In this document: in pieces, positions 1 to 9,271 of the stretch
Layout: each line of letters begins with the position of its first letter
Position numbering within the stretch: position 1 is the first letter of the stretch
Assembly (NCBI GenBank): GCA_034429215.1
Contig: DAOUGI010000066.1
Coordinates: 62,001-126,000 of the forward strand
Origin: JAFGOG01 sp034429215
GTDB lineage: Bacteria; Chloroflexota; Anaerolineae; JAAYZQ01
DNA length: 64,000 nucleotides
Direction: 5' to 3'
Notes under the pieces: generated by a model
Databases searched by the model: none
The model's input: the letters and a program-made list of their open reading frames with translations, nothing else
Told to the model about the DNA's origin: nothing
Program-made: the position numbers and the translations under genes

Positions 1-2529
1 CGTCTGGAGATCTTGAGGCGCCAATGCCAAGCCGGGGATTTTTTCATCTGTGCCTCGGAGCGGCAGCGTGATTGGTGGCTGGGCCTGCTGGAGGATCAGG
101 GGCGGGTCAATCCCCATACCTACCGCTCTGATCCGAGCTTGCGGAACCTGATCGACGTGGTTCCTTTTGGTCTACCCTCAGAATCGCCCACTGCAACACA
201 GTCTATGCTGCGCGGGGTGTGGCCTGGGATAGGGCCGGACGACTGGATCGTGCTGTGGGGCGGCGGGTTGTGGGAATGGCTTGACCCACTGACTGCGCTT
301 CGCGCCGTACGCCGCCTGGCCGACGACGGCCATGACGTGCGGCTCGTCTTTCCCGGCACGCGACATCCAAATCCGGCCGTGCCCGACATGCCGATGCGGA
401 CGCGGACCATGGCCTTGGCCGACGAGCTGGGGCTCACCGGTCGTTACGCCTTTTTCGGAGATTGGGTGCCCAATGAGGATTGGCCGGAGGTGCTATTGGA
501 AGCCGATGTCGGCCTGTCGCTTCACCCTGACACGGTCGAAGCCAGGCAAGCGTTCCGCAGCCGGGTGCTGGATTATATCTGGGCCGGCCTGCCGATGGTC
601 GTCACCCGTGGCGACTCGGCTGCCGATATGGTGGAAGCACATGCCTTGGGTTTGACAGTGGGCTATGGCGACGACGCTGCCGTCGCCGCTGCGCTGGCGG
701 ACCTGTTCCGTGCCGGTCGACTGGCGGTGCGAGACGCCTATCGGGAGCGGTTTGACGCTGCCAGGCGAGACCTCACCTGGCAGCGGGCCGCTGAACCGCT
801 TGTCGCCTTTTGCCGCGACCCCCATCTGGCCGCCGACAAGATGCCGTACGCCGTTCTTCAATCTGCCCCGCCTCGCCCTGCAGTGGGGAGCGGCGTCAAA
901 GGTGTTGAACCGGAAGCTGCTCCTGTGCCTGCTGCGGAGGAACACGGCTCAGGATTGGCGACCAACCCACAGCCTCAACAGGCAGGTGCCGGGTATAGAC
1001 CATTCACTTCGGTCGTCGTCCTGGTCTGGAACGGAGCTACGTACATAGTGGATTGCCTAGAGGCGCTGACGGCCCAGGATTATCCGGCTTTTGAGATTCT
1101 GGTGGTGGATAACGGCTCGACCGATGGCACCCCGGACATAGTAGCCCAACGCTTCCCCCAGGTGCGGCTGATCCGCAACCATCGCAACCTGGGCTTCGCC
1201 GCCGGCAACAACGTGGGCTTGAGGGCGGCCGGCGGCGATCTGCTGACGCTACTCAATGTAGATACGCAGGTCCATCCTGGCTGGCTTTCCGCCCTGGCAG
1301 ATGCCTTCGACGACCCGTCGATTGGCATCGCCGGCTGCAAGCTGCTCTATCCCGACGGCTCGATCCAGCATGCCGGCGGTTTTATGTATGGTCCGCGAGG
1401 CGAAACGGGCCACTTGGGGCGCCACGCCCCGGATGATGGTTGCTTTGCCGCGCTGGCCGACGTCGAATATGCTACCGGAGCTGCCTTTGCCATCCGGCGG
1501 ATCGTCCTGAATCAGATCGGTCTCCTGGACGAAGGGTTCAGTCCGATCTATTACGAAGACACAGATCTGTGTTTCCGAGCGCGGGCGGCCGGCTGGCGCG
1601 TGGTCTATGTGCCCCTGGCGATTGTTACCCACTATGAGACCAAGACCTTCAGTGCAGAGAACTATGAGCGCAAATCGATCCTACACCGGGGCCGACTCCG
1701 TTTTCTGTTCAAGCATCGCCCGTCGGACTGGCTGTTGGGAGAGTTTGGCCCGGCAGAGTCGGCCTGGGTCAGGGGGATGGATCGCACTGAAGAGCTGATG
1801 GCTGCCCGCCACGCCTACTTGACCACGATCCTAACCCTGCCAGATATTCTGGCTTTTCGCGGCAGTTCTCACCAAGAAGCGGAAGCGTTGGTGGAGTTGC
1901 TGGCTGACCTGCGGGCTGCTGCGGTGGCCGGATTGGCTTCTCTACATACCCCACCGGCCTTGCAGTCTCCACCACCGCCGGTCGCTGCCCAATCAACCCC
2001 GGTGGTCGAGGAGCCGATCGAGGCGCCTGAGGCCGGTCCGGCGGGTGGGGAGGAACCCCCTGAGCAGATCCGGGCGCGATACCTGTCAGGCTTGGAGGCG
2101 GCGCAGGTCGTGCAGGAACGCCCATTTTCCTCACAGGTGCCGGTGCTCGGTCGGCTAATCGTGGCCTTCCGCGGCCTGTGGAATAGTGTCGCTACTAGGT
2201 GGTATGTACGCCCTCTCATCCAGCAACAGACAGACTTTAACATCCGGGTGGCTGGCTATCTGAGGATCCTGCAAGGCCAGCTTGATGGCATGGCCGAGCT
2301 TGGCCGCAACCTTGAGCACTTAGGCCGGATGAGCGGTTGGCTTAGCTCCCGGGCCGATCAGCTTGAGATAAGGGAAAATGAGCAAAATCGGCTGTTGCAG
2401 GGGCAACTGCGCGATGCGGCCGAGAACATCCGCGAGCTGACATTACTGGCCGAGCAGGTGGCCGCATTGAAAGCGCAGTTGGCTGCGGAGATCCGCGATC
2501 ACTCCGATTTGGGGGGAGAAGAAACCTGA
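1..2529 (+). CDS. GT4-GT2 fusion glycosyltransferase with C-terminal tail (5' partial)
   Basis: The reading frame is open to the first base, so the true start lies outside the window; the first in-window start-like codon is TTG at 13. Numbering from there, residues 1-265 look like the C-terminal half of a GT4 glycosyltransferase. A Pro/Ala-rich linker follows. Residues about 332-570 are a GT2 domain of the WbbL/rhamnosyltransferase type, with VVDNGSTDGT, the LNVDTQVHPGWL acceptor-metal region and YYEDTDLCFRARAAGW. From residue 709 comes the tail module found in five other proteins nearby (VPVLGRLIVAFRGLWN, WYVRPLIQQQ), then a predicted coiled coil to the end. Two transferase domains in one chain suggest two consecutive sugar additions at the membrane face of a surface polysaccharide. 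Sugar specificity cannot be read. Confidence 0.85.
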   Translation, partial: RLEILRRQCQAGDFFICASERQRDWWLGLLEDQGRVNPHTYRSDPSLRNLIDVVPFGLPSESPTATQSMLRGVWPGIGPDDWIVLWGGGLWEWLDPLTALRAVRRLADDGHDVRLVFPGTRHPNPAVPDMPMRTRTMALADELGLTGRYAFFGDWVPNEDWPEVLLEADVGLSLHPDTVEARQAFRSRVLDYIWAGLPMVVTRGDSAADMVEAHALGLTVGYGDDAAVAAALADLFRAGRLAVRDAYRERFDAARRDLTWQRAAEPLVAFCRDPHLAADKMPYAVLQSAPPRPAVGSGVKGVEPEAAPVPAAEEHGSGLATNPQPQQAGAGYRPFTSVVVLVWNGATYIVDCLEALTAQDYPAFEILVVDNGSTDGTPDIVAQRFPQVRLIRNHRNLGFAAGNNVGLRAAGGDLLTLLNVDTQVHPGWLSALADAFDDPSIGIAGCKLLYPDGSIQHAGGFMYGPRGETGHLGRHAPDDGCFAALADVEYATGAAFAIRRIVLNQIGLLDEGFSPIYYEDTDLCFRARAAGWRVVYVPLAIVTHYETKTFSAENYERKSILHRGRLRFLFKHRPSDWLLGEFGPAESAWVRGMDRTEELMAARHAYLTTILTLPDILAFRGSSHQEAEALVELLADLRAAAVAGLASLHTPPALQSPPPPVAAQSTPVVEEPIEAPEAGPAGGEEPPEQIRARYLSGLEAAQVVQERPFSSQVPVLGRLIVAFRGLWNSVATRWYVRPLIQQQTDFNIRVAGYLRILQGQLDGMAELGRNLEHLGRMSGWLSSRADQLEIRENEQNRLLQGQLRDAAENIRELTLLAEQVAALKAQLAAEIRDHSDLGGEET

Positions 2530-3779
2530 AGCCCAGGCGAGTCCTCTACATCGCGAATTACTTCCCCCCCAATGAAGTCGGGGGGGCTGAAATCGCGGCC
2601 TATAACGATGCTCACGGTCTGATCCAGCGGGGAGTGGGGCTCTCGGTATTGGCGGCCAACGCTCGAATGCCGCAGAATCAGGATCGGCACTATGACGTGC
2701 AAGGCGTTCCGGTGCACCAGGCAGCCTATCGCCCTCACAAGCGCAGCGGCGCTTTCCTGCAGCTTTTTGACCGGAGGGTGTACCGAGCTGTGGTGGCAGA
2801 GCTGCGCCGTGTCCGGCCTGACCTGGTGCACGTGCACAATGTGTCGGGTACCACACTGGCGCCCTTTGTGGCGTGTCGCCGATTGCACATACCGGTGGTG
2901 CTCACGCTGCACGATCACTGGCTGCTGTGCCCCAATAATATGCTCTACAGGGCCGATGGATCGCTGTGCGACCCTGCCGAGAAGGAGCGAGGCTGCTCGC
3001 GGTGTTTCCGGCGCTACGATTTCTGGGCTGACATCCCGGAGCGCCGGCGTGTGTTTGCCTGGTTCGTGCGGGACGTGCGCCGTTTCATCTCCCCCAGCCA
3101 GAAATTGGTCGATCTGCACGCAGGGGCCGGCTACGATCGAGCCCGGTTCTGCGTGGAGCCGTATGGCATAGAGCCCGGGCTTTACAAGACGCCGTCCGAT
3201 CCGCGCGTGAGGGAGATCGTCCGGAGCTGGGGCCAGTTTCGCACCCTGTTGTTCGCCGGGGCAGTCGTCGAGACCAAGGGCATTCAGGTTCTGATCGAGG
3301 CGCTACCAGAGTTGTCGAGGCAGATCGATCGCTTCCGGCTGGTCGTGGCCGGCTCGGGAGAGGAAAAGTTAATGGCAGAGCTGCGACAGTTCGAGCCGTC
3401 CGTGGTACACCTGTTGGGCCGGCTGCCGTTCCAGGAGATGCGGGCATTGTATGCTACGGCCGACTTGACTGTGGTCCCTTCGACATGGTATGACAATGCA
3501 CCCATGGTGATACTTGAGAGCCTCTTGGCCGGGACCCCTGTGTTGGGCGCAGCGATAGGTGGCATCCCGGAGCTGATCCAGGATGGGGTGACCGGCTATC
3601 TGTCGCGCTCTGGGGATGCGCAGGCGTTGACTGACAAGACGATTCAGCACTTTGCCCGGCCTGCCCAAGAGCGGCGAGCCATGCGCCGGCAGTGTGCCCT
3701 GTACGCTCGCAGTCACGTGATCCTAGATCGGCACCTCGATCAGCTCCAACAGATCTATGACGACGTATTGGGCGCCTGA
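2526..3779 (+). CDS. GT4 family glycosyltransferase, probable CTG start
   Basis: A 417-residue retaining glycosyltransferase of the GT-B fold. The N-terminus reads KPRRVLYIANYFPPNEVGGA, the usual first strand and Gly-rich loop of GT4 enzymes. That segment is upstream of the first GTG (2634), so the gene must start earlier. No ATG, GTG or TTG is available in frame between the upstream stop region and 2634. A CTG at 2526 lies 8 bases after a GGGGGGAG ribosome-binding sequence (2511-2518) and overlaps the previous stop as CTGA, so it is the best start. The nucleotide-sugar binding region is DNAPMVILESLLAGTPVLGA. A Cys-rich patch (residues about 150-165) is seen in some GT4 proteins. It is translationally coupled to the preceding fusion. 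Confidence 0.85.
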   Translation: MKPRRVLYIANYFPPNEVGGAEIAAYNDAHGLIQRGVGLSVLAANARMPQNQDRHYDVQGVPVHQAAYRPHKRSGAFLQLFDRRVYRAVVAELRRVRPDLVHVHNVSGTTLAPFVACRRLHIPVVLTLHDHWLLCPNNMLYRADGSLCDPAEKERGCSRCFRRYDFWADIPERRRVFAWFVRDVRRFISPSQKLVDLHAGAGYDRARFCVEPYGIEPGLYKTPSDPRVREIVRSWGQFRTLLFAGAVVETKGIQVLIEALPELSRQIDRFRLVVAGSGEEKLMAELRQFEPSVVHLLGRLPFQEMRALYATADLTVVPSTWYDNAPMVILESLLAGTPVLGAAIGGIPELIQDGVTGYLSRSGDAQALTDKTIQHFARPAQERRAMRRQCALYARSHVILDRHLDQLQQIYDDVLGA

Positions 3780-3815
3780 ATCGATGCCGGAAGTCACCAT
3801 GGTAGGAGGGATAGC

Positions 3816-5354
3816 ATGAAGATCAGTCTGATCAGCATCAACCTGGCAGCGGAGGATGCTATCGGAACCTGTGTATTTAACCAGGTCCGGTTCTTTAGCC
3901 GTCGCGGCGACGATGTGCGCGTCTATATCCCTTCTCCTCCCTACAATGTGCCGGCCGACATCGCGGCAGTGACCAGTGTAGTGACCCTGGATGATCTAAC
4001 CGGCGGACAGCAGGAGCATTTTCGCCTGTCTGACCTGTATATCTATCACTACCCCGGCTACTACGACCTGCTGGAAAGCATGCGAGGGATCGAGCGAGGA
4101 ACAGTGATCTACTACTATCACAACGTCACCCCACCGGAGTTGTGGGGGGCGGATATTGCTCGAGAGTGGCTGGCGCAGAGTACCTGGCAAGCCAACCTGG
4201 TTCACTATGCCGACCTGGCCATAGCAGACAGCCCGTTCAACAAGCAGGATTTGTTGGAACGTGTCAGCTATGCCCCCGATCGGATCCATGTGCTGCCCCT
4301 GGCCGTGCCGCTGGAGCGATTCACTCCCGGCGATCGGAACGCGGACCTGGTTCAGCGCTACAACCTCGACGGGCAGCGAGTATTGCTTTTCGTCGGGCGT
4401 ATGGCGGGCAACAAGCGGATCGACCTGCTCATCGAGGCGCTGGCGCAGATCAAGAGCCAAGTGCCGAACGTCAAGCTGCTGCTGGTGGGTGACGAGCAGA
4501 GCAACCCTGCCTTTCACCAGATCGTCGCGGCCGCACAGGCTCGTGCGAAAGAGCTGGAAGTGACCGATGCTGTGATCTGGACCGGCCGGGTTGATGATCA
4601 ACTGCCCTATTACCGCCTGGCCGACGTCTATGTCACTGCCAGCCTCCACGAAGGGTTCGGAGTACCGCTGATCGAGGCGATGGCCTGTGGGGTGCCGGTC
4701 GTGGCCAGTCGCGCGGGTGCCATGCCATGGGTGCTGGGGAAAACGGGCCTTCTGAGCAAGCCCGGAGATGCGGTTAGTCTGGCCGCCCAAGTGCTGCGAG
4801 TCTTGCAGAATGAAGACCTGCGCCACGACCAGGTCGAGCGCGGCTTGAAAAGGGCCCAGGAATTTGGCCTAGAGAGCTATGAGGCCGGTCTGGCCGAGAT
4901 CATAGACCAAGCCGTGGTTTATACCCTGCCAGAAATTCCGCCCGAGCTATCGGCAAGCGTTGAGGAGGAGAAGAAAACTGAGCCGGTGTCGCCAATTCAA
5001 GCCCAACCGCTTCTGGGTGAGCTGACCCACGAAATCGAGGCCCACAGCGACGTGGCTCTGCGCGGTTATGTGGTGCGCTCCAGGGCTCCCCTGATCGGGC
5101 CCCTGATCGCCTGGGTGCGCCGCAACCTGACTTCTCACCTGCGCGAGCCCTACCTGGATCCCATGATCGAGCGACAAGTTGCTCAGAATTGGCGGCTTGC
5201 GGAGTGGCTGAATCGTGCCGGAGGTGCGCTGGCTGTTTCTTTGCGGCGCCAGGCCGGACTAGAGGCCCGTATCCGGACCCTAGAAGCGCAAGTTGAAGCT
5301 TTGCGCCGTCTGGGCGAGGACGGAGATCCCCGTCAGGGGAAAGGCCATGACTGA
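3816..5354 (+). CDS. GT4 glycosyltransferase with C-terminal tail module
   Basis: A 512-residue protein with a good ribosome binding site (GGAGGG) before ATG 3816. Residues 1-375 are a GT4 enzyme: YIYHYPGYYDLL and YYYHNVTPPELW in the N-terminal Rossmann domain, FVGRMAGNKRIDLLIEAL at the start of the C-terminal domain, and the E-x7-E motif EGFGVPLIEAMACGVPVV. The N-terminal half resembles the genes at 9268 and 14018, so the three are paralogues. From residue 424 comes the shared tail (APLIGPLIAWVRRNLTSHLR, EPYLDPMIERQ) and a coiled coil. The tail is almost identical in amino acids to that of the 8014 protein. A short GATCCCC/GGGGA palindrome lies in the last codons. Transfer to a membrane-bound glycan precursor is the likely role. 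Confidence 0.9.
   Translation: MKISLISINLAAEDAIGTCVFNQVRFFSRRGDDVRVYIPSPPYNVPADIAAVTSVVTLDDLTGGQQEHFRLSDLYIYHYPGYYDLLESMRGIERGTVIYYYHNVTPPELWGADIAREWLAQSTWQANLVHYADLAIADSPFNKQDLLERVSYAPDRIHVLPLAVPLERFTPGDRNADLVQRYNLDGQRVLLFVGRMAGNKRIDLLIEALAQIKSQVPNVKLLLVGDEQSNPAFHQIVAAAQARAKELEVTDAVIWTGRVDDQLPYYRLADVYVTASLHEGFGVPLIEAMACGVPVVASRAGAMPWVLGKTGLLSKPGDAVSLAAQVLRVLQNEDLRHDQVERGLKRAQEFGLESYEAGLAEIIDQAVVYTLPEIPPELSASVEEEKKTEPVSPIQAQPLLGELTHEIEAHSDVALRGYVVRSRAPLIGPLIAWVRRNLTSHLREPYLDPMIERQVAQNWRLAEWLNRAGGALAVSLRRQAGLEARIRTLEAQVEALRRLGEDGDPRQGKGHD
5324..5340. repeat. Reverse copy of the TCCCC hairpin
   Basis: AGATCCCC-GTC-AGGGGA near the end of the 3816 gene, just before the ATG of the next gene; its AGGGGA part may serve as that gene's ribosome site. 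Confidence 0.5.
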
Positions 5355-6729
5355 GCCTCTTGCCTCTGTAATCATTCTGGGGTGGGGCGGCGAGCCCTAC
5401 ATCCGCGCCTGCCTGGGCGCATTGAGACGGCAGACCTACCCGTCACGAGAGATGATCGTCGTCGACAACGGCTCGCCCGATCGGACCGGGGAGATCGTCG
5501 AGGCGGACTATCCAGAGGTCAGGCTCATTCGTACTGGCCGCAACTTGGGGGTGGCCGGGGGCAATAACGTAGGGCTGAAGGCGGCACGGGGACAGATCCG
5601 GGTCCTGATCAACGCCGATGTGGAAGTAAGGCCTGACTGGCTGGAGCGTCTGGTGCGGGCCATGCTGGCCGACCCAACTATCGGCATTGCCGGGGCCAAG
5701 CTCCTGTACCCCGACGGAACGATCCAGTTTGCCGGGGGCCAGATCGAAGGCCCGCAGGGTTACCCTCGCCACTCCGGCTGGCATGAAACAGACTGCGGCC
5801 AATGGGATATGGCCAACGACGTGAGTTTCATCACCGGCGCGACGCTGGCCATCACCCGGCAGGCGCTGGAACGGATCGGCTACGAGGACGAGCGGTTCTT
5901 TCCGATCGATTTCGAGGACATCGACATGAGCTATCGTGCCCGGGCAGCCGGATTTCGCGTTGTCCTCGTGCCACAGGCCGTCGCCATCCATCACGAGTCA
6001 TCGACGATTAAGGCCGGCAGCGTCAGCCGGATGCTCGCTCTGGAGGCCGGCCGGCTGCGCTTTGTGTGCAAACACTGGCCCGCCCAACGACTTGAGCAAG
6101 AGTTCCTCCCTGCCGAGCTCAGTTTTGTGCGCAGCACTCCACGTCAAAACCGACGTGCATTGCGATGGGTCTATCTGAAGACGCTACACGAGCTCGATGA
6201 CCTAGTCGGCTGGCGCGTGAGGCTGGACGTTGAGGGGCAGGTCGAATCGAGAGCCACGCTGACCCATATCTTGGCCGAATTGCGGCGTGCGTGCCTGTCG
6301 GTCAAGATCGACTGCCCATCCTGCCGGGATCGGGCCGGCACAAGTCCGGCCACACAGGATCGAGTGGCCCAGATGGTGGAAGGCTGGTTCGCTGCGGATA
6401 GCCCGGCTGTGGCCCAAGGCAGCGCGCCAGGCAGCCGGGCCCTGTTCCTGGAGCTGTGCAAGGTGGACGGACGTGTTGAGCCTCATCAACCAATTGCCTG
6501 GCCTAACTGGCCGCCGGGCATCTGGCCCAAGGTTGTGGCTTTGTACCGGAAGGTTGTACGCCGTCTATTGAGCTGGTACATCACCCCCATCGTTGAGGAA
6601 CAGAACAAAGTCAATGCCGCGCTCTTATATACAGCCGAGACGCTGGCTCAGGAGGTAGCATCGCTTCGCGAGCAGCTGGCTGCTAGTGAACCAGTCGCGA
6701 GGACGGACGACGCCGTGGAGGGCAACTAG
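5347..6729 (+). CDS. GT2 (WbbL-like) glycosyltransferase with C-terminal tail
   Basis: ATG 5347 overlaps the end of the preceding gene by 8 bases and directly begins the GT2 fold (TEPLASVIILGWGGEPYIRA), so the upstream in-frame start at 5293 is unlikely. The 460-residue protein has VVDNGSPDRTGEIV, the acidic motif INADVEVRPDWL and the late acidic motif FFPIDFEDIDMSYRARAAG, typical of WbbL/rhamnosyltransferase-type inverting enzymes. The middle (about 280-390) has no recognisable domain. From residue 393 comes a divergent version of the tail module (YRKVVRRLLSWYITPIVEEQ, then a coiled coil). It is very similar in its GT2 part to the second half of the first gene in the window. It probably adds a deoxysugar or hexose to an envelope polysaccharide. 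Confidence 0.88.
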   Translation: MTEPLASVIILGWGGEPYIRACLGALRRQTYPSREMIVVDNGSPDRTGEIVEADYPEVRLIRTGRNLGVAGGNNVGLKAARGQIRVLINADVEVRPDWLERLVRAMLADPTIGIAGAKLLYPDGTIQFAGGQIEGPQGYPRHSGWHETDCGQWDMANDVSFITGATLAITRQALERIGYEDERFFPIDFEDIDMSYRARAAGFRVVLVPQAVAIHHESSTIKAGSVSRMLALEAGRLRFVCKHWPAQRLEQEFLPAELSFVRSTPRQNRRALRWVYLKTLHELDDLVGWRVRLDVEGQVESRATLTHILAELRRACLSVKIDCPSCRDRAGTSPATQDRVAQMVEGWFAADSPAVAQGSAPGSRALFLELCKVDGRVEPHQPIAWPNWPPGIWPKVVALYRKVVRRLLSWYITPIVEEQNKVNAALLYTAETLAQEVASLREQLAASEPVARTDDAVEGN

Positions 6730-6736
6730 CAAAGCC

Positions 6737-8017
6737 ATGCGCTTCTTGCATGTCACGCAACGATATCCGCCGGCCATCGGCGGGGCAGAGAAGTATGTGG
6801 CCGACCTGTCCGAGGAGCTGGTCCGGCGTGGCCATCAAATAGACGTATTCACCAGCCGGGCTCTCGATTTCCACACTTGGCAGAACGAGCTGCCGCGCTT
6901 TGAACACCTAAATGGCGTCAATGTCTACCGATTCTCGGCGATGCGCCGCCGCACATGGGTGTGGAACATGCTCCACTTTGGTCTGCGCCACTATTGGCGC
7001 ACCCGTTCGCGGTGGTACGAGCCACTCATCTTTTTCGGGGGCGGGCCAATTTCCCCCGGAATGCTGTGGGCCATCCTGACGCGAGGCCGTCACTACGACT
7101 TGATCCACCTCAGTTGCTTGGTCTATGGACATGTGGCCTATGGGTACTGGGCGGCACAGCGGTTGGGTGTGCCGGTCATCGTTACACCCCATGCCCACGC
7201 TCTACAGGAGGATACCTACAACCTAGGCTATCAACGCGATGTGATGTTCGGCTGCGATCATGTTATCGCTGTTACGCCGGCTGAACGGGACCTGTTTCTC
7301 GATTTGGGACTCGATCCGTGGCGGGTGAGTGTCGCCGGAAACGGCCTGCGTCCTGATGACTATCCTGGCGAGCAACAAGCCACCGCACGGCGCCGACTCG
7401 GTTTGCCCGAAGAGGGGTTCATCATCCTATTTTTGGGACGCAAGTCAAATTACAAGGGTCTGGACGTGGCGCTAGAGGCGTATGCTGCTCTACAAAGCCA
7501 AGGCTTGCCGTTAGGTTTCCTTGCTGTCGGTCCTGAGACCGACTATTCGCAGGCGCTCTGGTTACATTACCAGGAACTGCCTGGATTGACTGTATTGGGG
7601 GCAGTCTCTGATGAGGAAAAGCTGGCTGCTCTGGCTGCGTGCGATTGTCTGGTGCTCCCCTCCATTGGCGAGGCGTTTGGCATAGTTTTCCTTGAAGCTT
7701 GGCTCATGGGTAAGCCGGTCATTGGCGCCCGGGTGCCGGCAGTAGCCTCGGTCATTGACGATGGACAAGATGGCTGGCTGACGGTTCCCGGCGATGCCAG
7801 TGATCTGGCCGCCTCTATTGCTCGCTTGGTCGCAGACCCTGATTTGGCCTGTCGCATGGGGGCGAGAGGTCGCGACAAAGTTCTTCGGCGTTACACGGTG
7901 CCGCGCATCGCCGATCGGGTGGAGGGCATCTACCTGCGCGTGTTGCGGCATCGGCAGCGCGCTTCCAGATCGCATGATAGGCAGCCAGCGACCCGGCCTC
8001 TGGAGCCAAGCCGATGA
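6737..8017 (+). CDS. GT4 family glycosyltransferase
   Basis: A 426-residue GT4 enzyme without the C-terminal tail carried by its neighbours. ATG 6737 is preferred over the open frame start at 6686 because the fold begins MRFLHVTQRYPPAIGGAEKY. VTPHAHALQEDTY, FLGRKSNYKGLDVALEAY and the E-x7-E motif EAFGIVFLEAWLMGKPVIGA are visible. It starts 7 bases after the preceding stop, with a weak ribosome site, and ends in an ATGA overlap with the next gene, so it is probably co-translated. The EAFGIVFLE form is common in GT4 enzymes acting on mannose or glucose donors, but the donor cannot be assigned. Confidence 0.9.
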   Translation: MRFLHVTQRYPPAIGGAEKYVADLSEELVRRGHQIDVFTSRALDFHTWQNELPRFEHLNGVNVYRFSAMRRRTWVWNMLHFGLRHYWRTRSRWYEPLIFFGGGPISPGMLWAILTRGRHYDLIHLSCLVYGHVAYGYWAAQRLGVPVIVTPHAHALQEDTYNLGYQRDVMFGCDHVIAVTPAERDLFLDLGLDPWRVSVAGNGLRPDDYPGEQQATARRRLGLPEEGFIILFLGRKSNYKGLDVALEAYAALQSQGLPLGFLAVGPETDYSQALWLHYQELPGLTVLGAVSDEEKLAALAACDCLVLPSIGEAFGIVFLEAWLMGKPVIGARVPAVASVIDDGQDGWLTVPGDASDLAASIARLVADPDLACRMGARGRDKVLRRYTVPRIADRVEGIYLRVLRHRQRASRSHDRQPATRPLEPSR

Positions 8018-8748
8018 AGGCGCACGTGACGGGCTCAACGTCGCCGGCAGCGTCGGCTGTGTGCTGCCTGCTACGGGAGCGGGGCCATGTTGTGTCATAT
8101 TCGGATCAAGTGCCACCGGATGCAGATCTGTACTTCTTTCTTGGCGGCCACGAGGCAATGAAGTGCCTGGCTCACGGCCTGATCATCCTGGATCTGCGAC
8201 ACGACACGACCCTTGAGGCTGCGCCTTGGGTGTTCTATGCCGATCTCTGCCTGGTACGGAGCGATCAAGATCGAAAGGCGCTGGTAGATGCCCATGGTCT
8301 TGAGCCGGAGCGGATCTTTGTAGTGACAGACGATGCCTTGGGTGACCTTGTGGACAAGGCCTTGCGGGATGTTCTACCCCCGCCCCACGTCGAAAGGAGG
8401 GACATGATTATGGATGATCATGTCACAGCAATGCACCCTAAAGACCTGACTGGAACCACACCGCAGTTGGCCGGCCTGGCAGCGAGACTTGAAGGGATTG
8501 AGCGCCAGGCTGACATCATGCTGCGGGGATACTGGGTGCGCTCTCGAGTCCCTGTGATTGGGCCACTCATCGCCTGGGTCCGGCGCAACCTTACCTCTCA
8601 CCTGCGCGAACCCTACCTAGATCCTACCTTGGAGCGGCAGGTGGCAGTGAATCGGGAGTTGGTTACCGCTCTGCGTGAGTTGCTAGACAGACAGGCTGAC
8701 CTGGAAATGCGACTAGCCCGGTTCGAGGAGGAACAGCGACGTGGATGA
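8014..8748 (+). CDS. Degenerate GT4-like half plus tail module
   Basis: A 244-residue protein starting with an ATGA overlap. Residues 1-125 look like half a GT-B Rossmann domain (YADLCLVRSDQDRKALVDAH, GLEPERIFVVTDD) with no donor-binding half, so catalysis is unlikely. From residue 179 comes the tail module VPVIGPLIAWVRRNLTSHLR, nearly the same as in the 3816 protein, then a coiled coil. A very strong ribosome-binding sequence AAAGGAGG lies inside the gene at 8393-8400, 9 bases before an in-frame ATG at 8410 (residue 133). A shorter tail-only protein of about 112 residues could therefore be made from the same gene. Function is unknown; a scaffold or anchor for the neighbouring transferases is inference. 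Confidence 0.75.
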   Translation: MKAHVTGSTSPAASAVCCLLRERGHVVSYSDQVPPDADLYFFLGGHEAMKCLAHGLIILDLRHDTTLEAAPWVFYADLCLVRSDQDRKALVDAHGLEPERIFVVTDDALGDLVDKALRDVLPPPHVERRDMIMDDHVTAMHPKDLTGTTPQLAGLAARLEGIERQADIMLRGYWVRSRVPVIGPLIAWVRRNLTSHLREPYLDPTLERQVAVNRELVTALRELLDRQADLEMRLARFEEEQRRG

Positions 8749-9271
8749 GAGCAGATCTCCTGTTATCGAAATCCGTGATCCTGCGCTCGACGGCCAAGCG
8801 ATTGCCCGGTCAGTACGAGAGCGGGCTGTTCAGCGGAGTGTCCAGGCCGCCCAAGCGGTTGACTGGGCGGTGCTTGTCCCCGAGCTGCTGCAACCAGACA
8901 CCGCTGCATCCGATAGCGACGCAGAGAACGATTTCCCAGGTCTGCGAGAGTCATTGGCCGAACTGATCGGCCGGAGCAAGCTGATGGAACATGAGTTCCA
9001 GTCGGCTGCGCCGCTCGTCGGGCCGGTAATTGTCGCCATACGGCGTCTGTGGAACTGGATGTCGACCAAGTGGTACGTGCGCCCGATCCTGTGGCAGCAA
9101 TCGGAAGTGAACGTCCGCACCTCGCACGTCATCAGCGACCTCGCACAATGGCACGAGCTGGATGCCCGCCGTGTGAGCCGGCTCGAATCACGGCTCGCCG
9201 AATTGGAGGCGCGCCTGGCGCGGATTGAACCATCCAGCGAGCTGACCATCCAGACCGAGGACAAGCTATGA
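8741..9271 (+). CDS. Stand-alone tail-module protein
   Basis: A 176-residue protein with no catalytic domain, starting at GTG 8741 with GAGGAGG upstream and overlapping the previous gene by 8 bases. Residues 8-32 hold a short element (IEIRDPALDGQAIARSVRER) that resembles the start of the 10391 protein. Residues 90-130 are the tail module (APLVGPVIVAIRRLWNWMST, KWYVRPILWQQ), closest to the version ending the first gene of the window. A strongly heptad-like segment follows (LESRLAELEARLARIE). The mixture of a hydrophobic/amphipathic segment and a coiled coil suggests a membrane-associated adaptor. I know no named family for it. Confidence 0.75.
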   Translation: MDESRSPVIEIRDPALDGQAIARSVRERAVQRSVQAAQAVDWAVLVPELLQPDTAASDSDAENDFPGLRESLAELIGRSKLMEHEFQSAAPLVGPVIVAIRRLWNWMSTKWYVRPILWQQSEVNVRTSHVISDLAQWHELDARRVSRLESRLAELEARLARIEPSSELTIQTEDKL

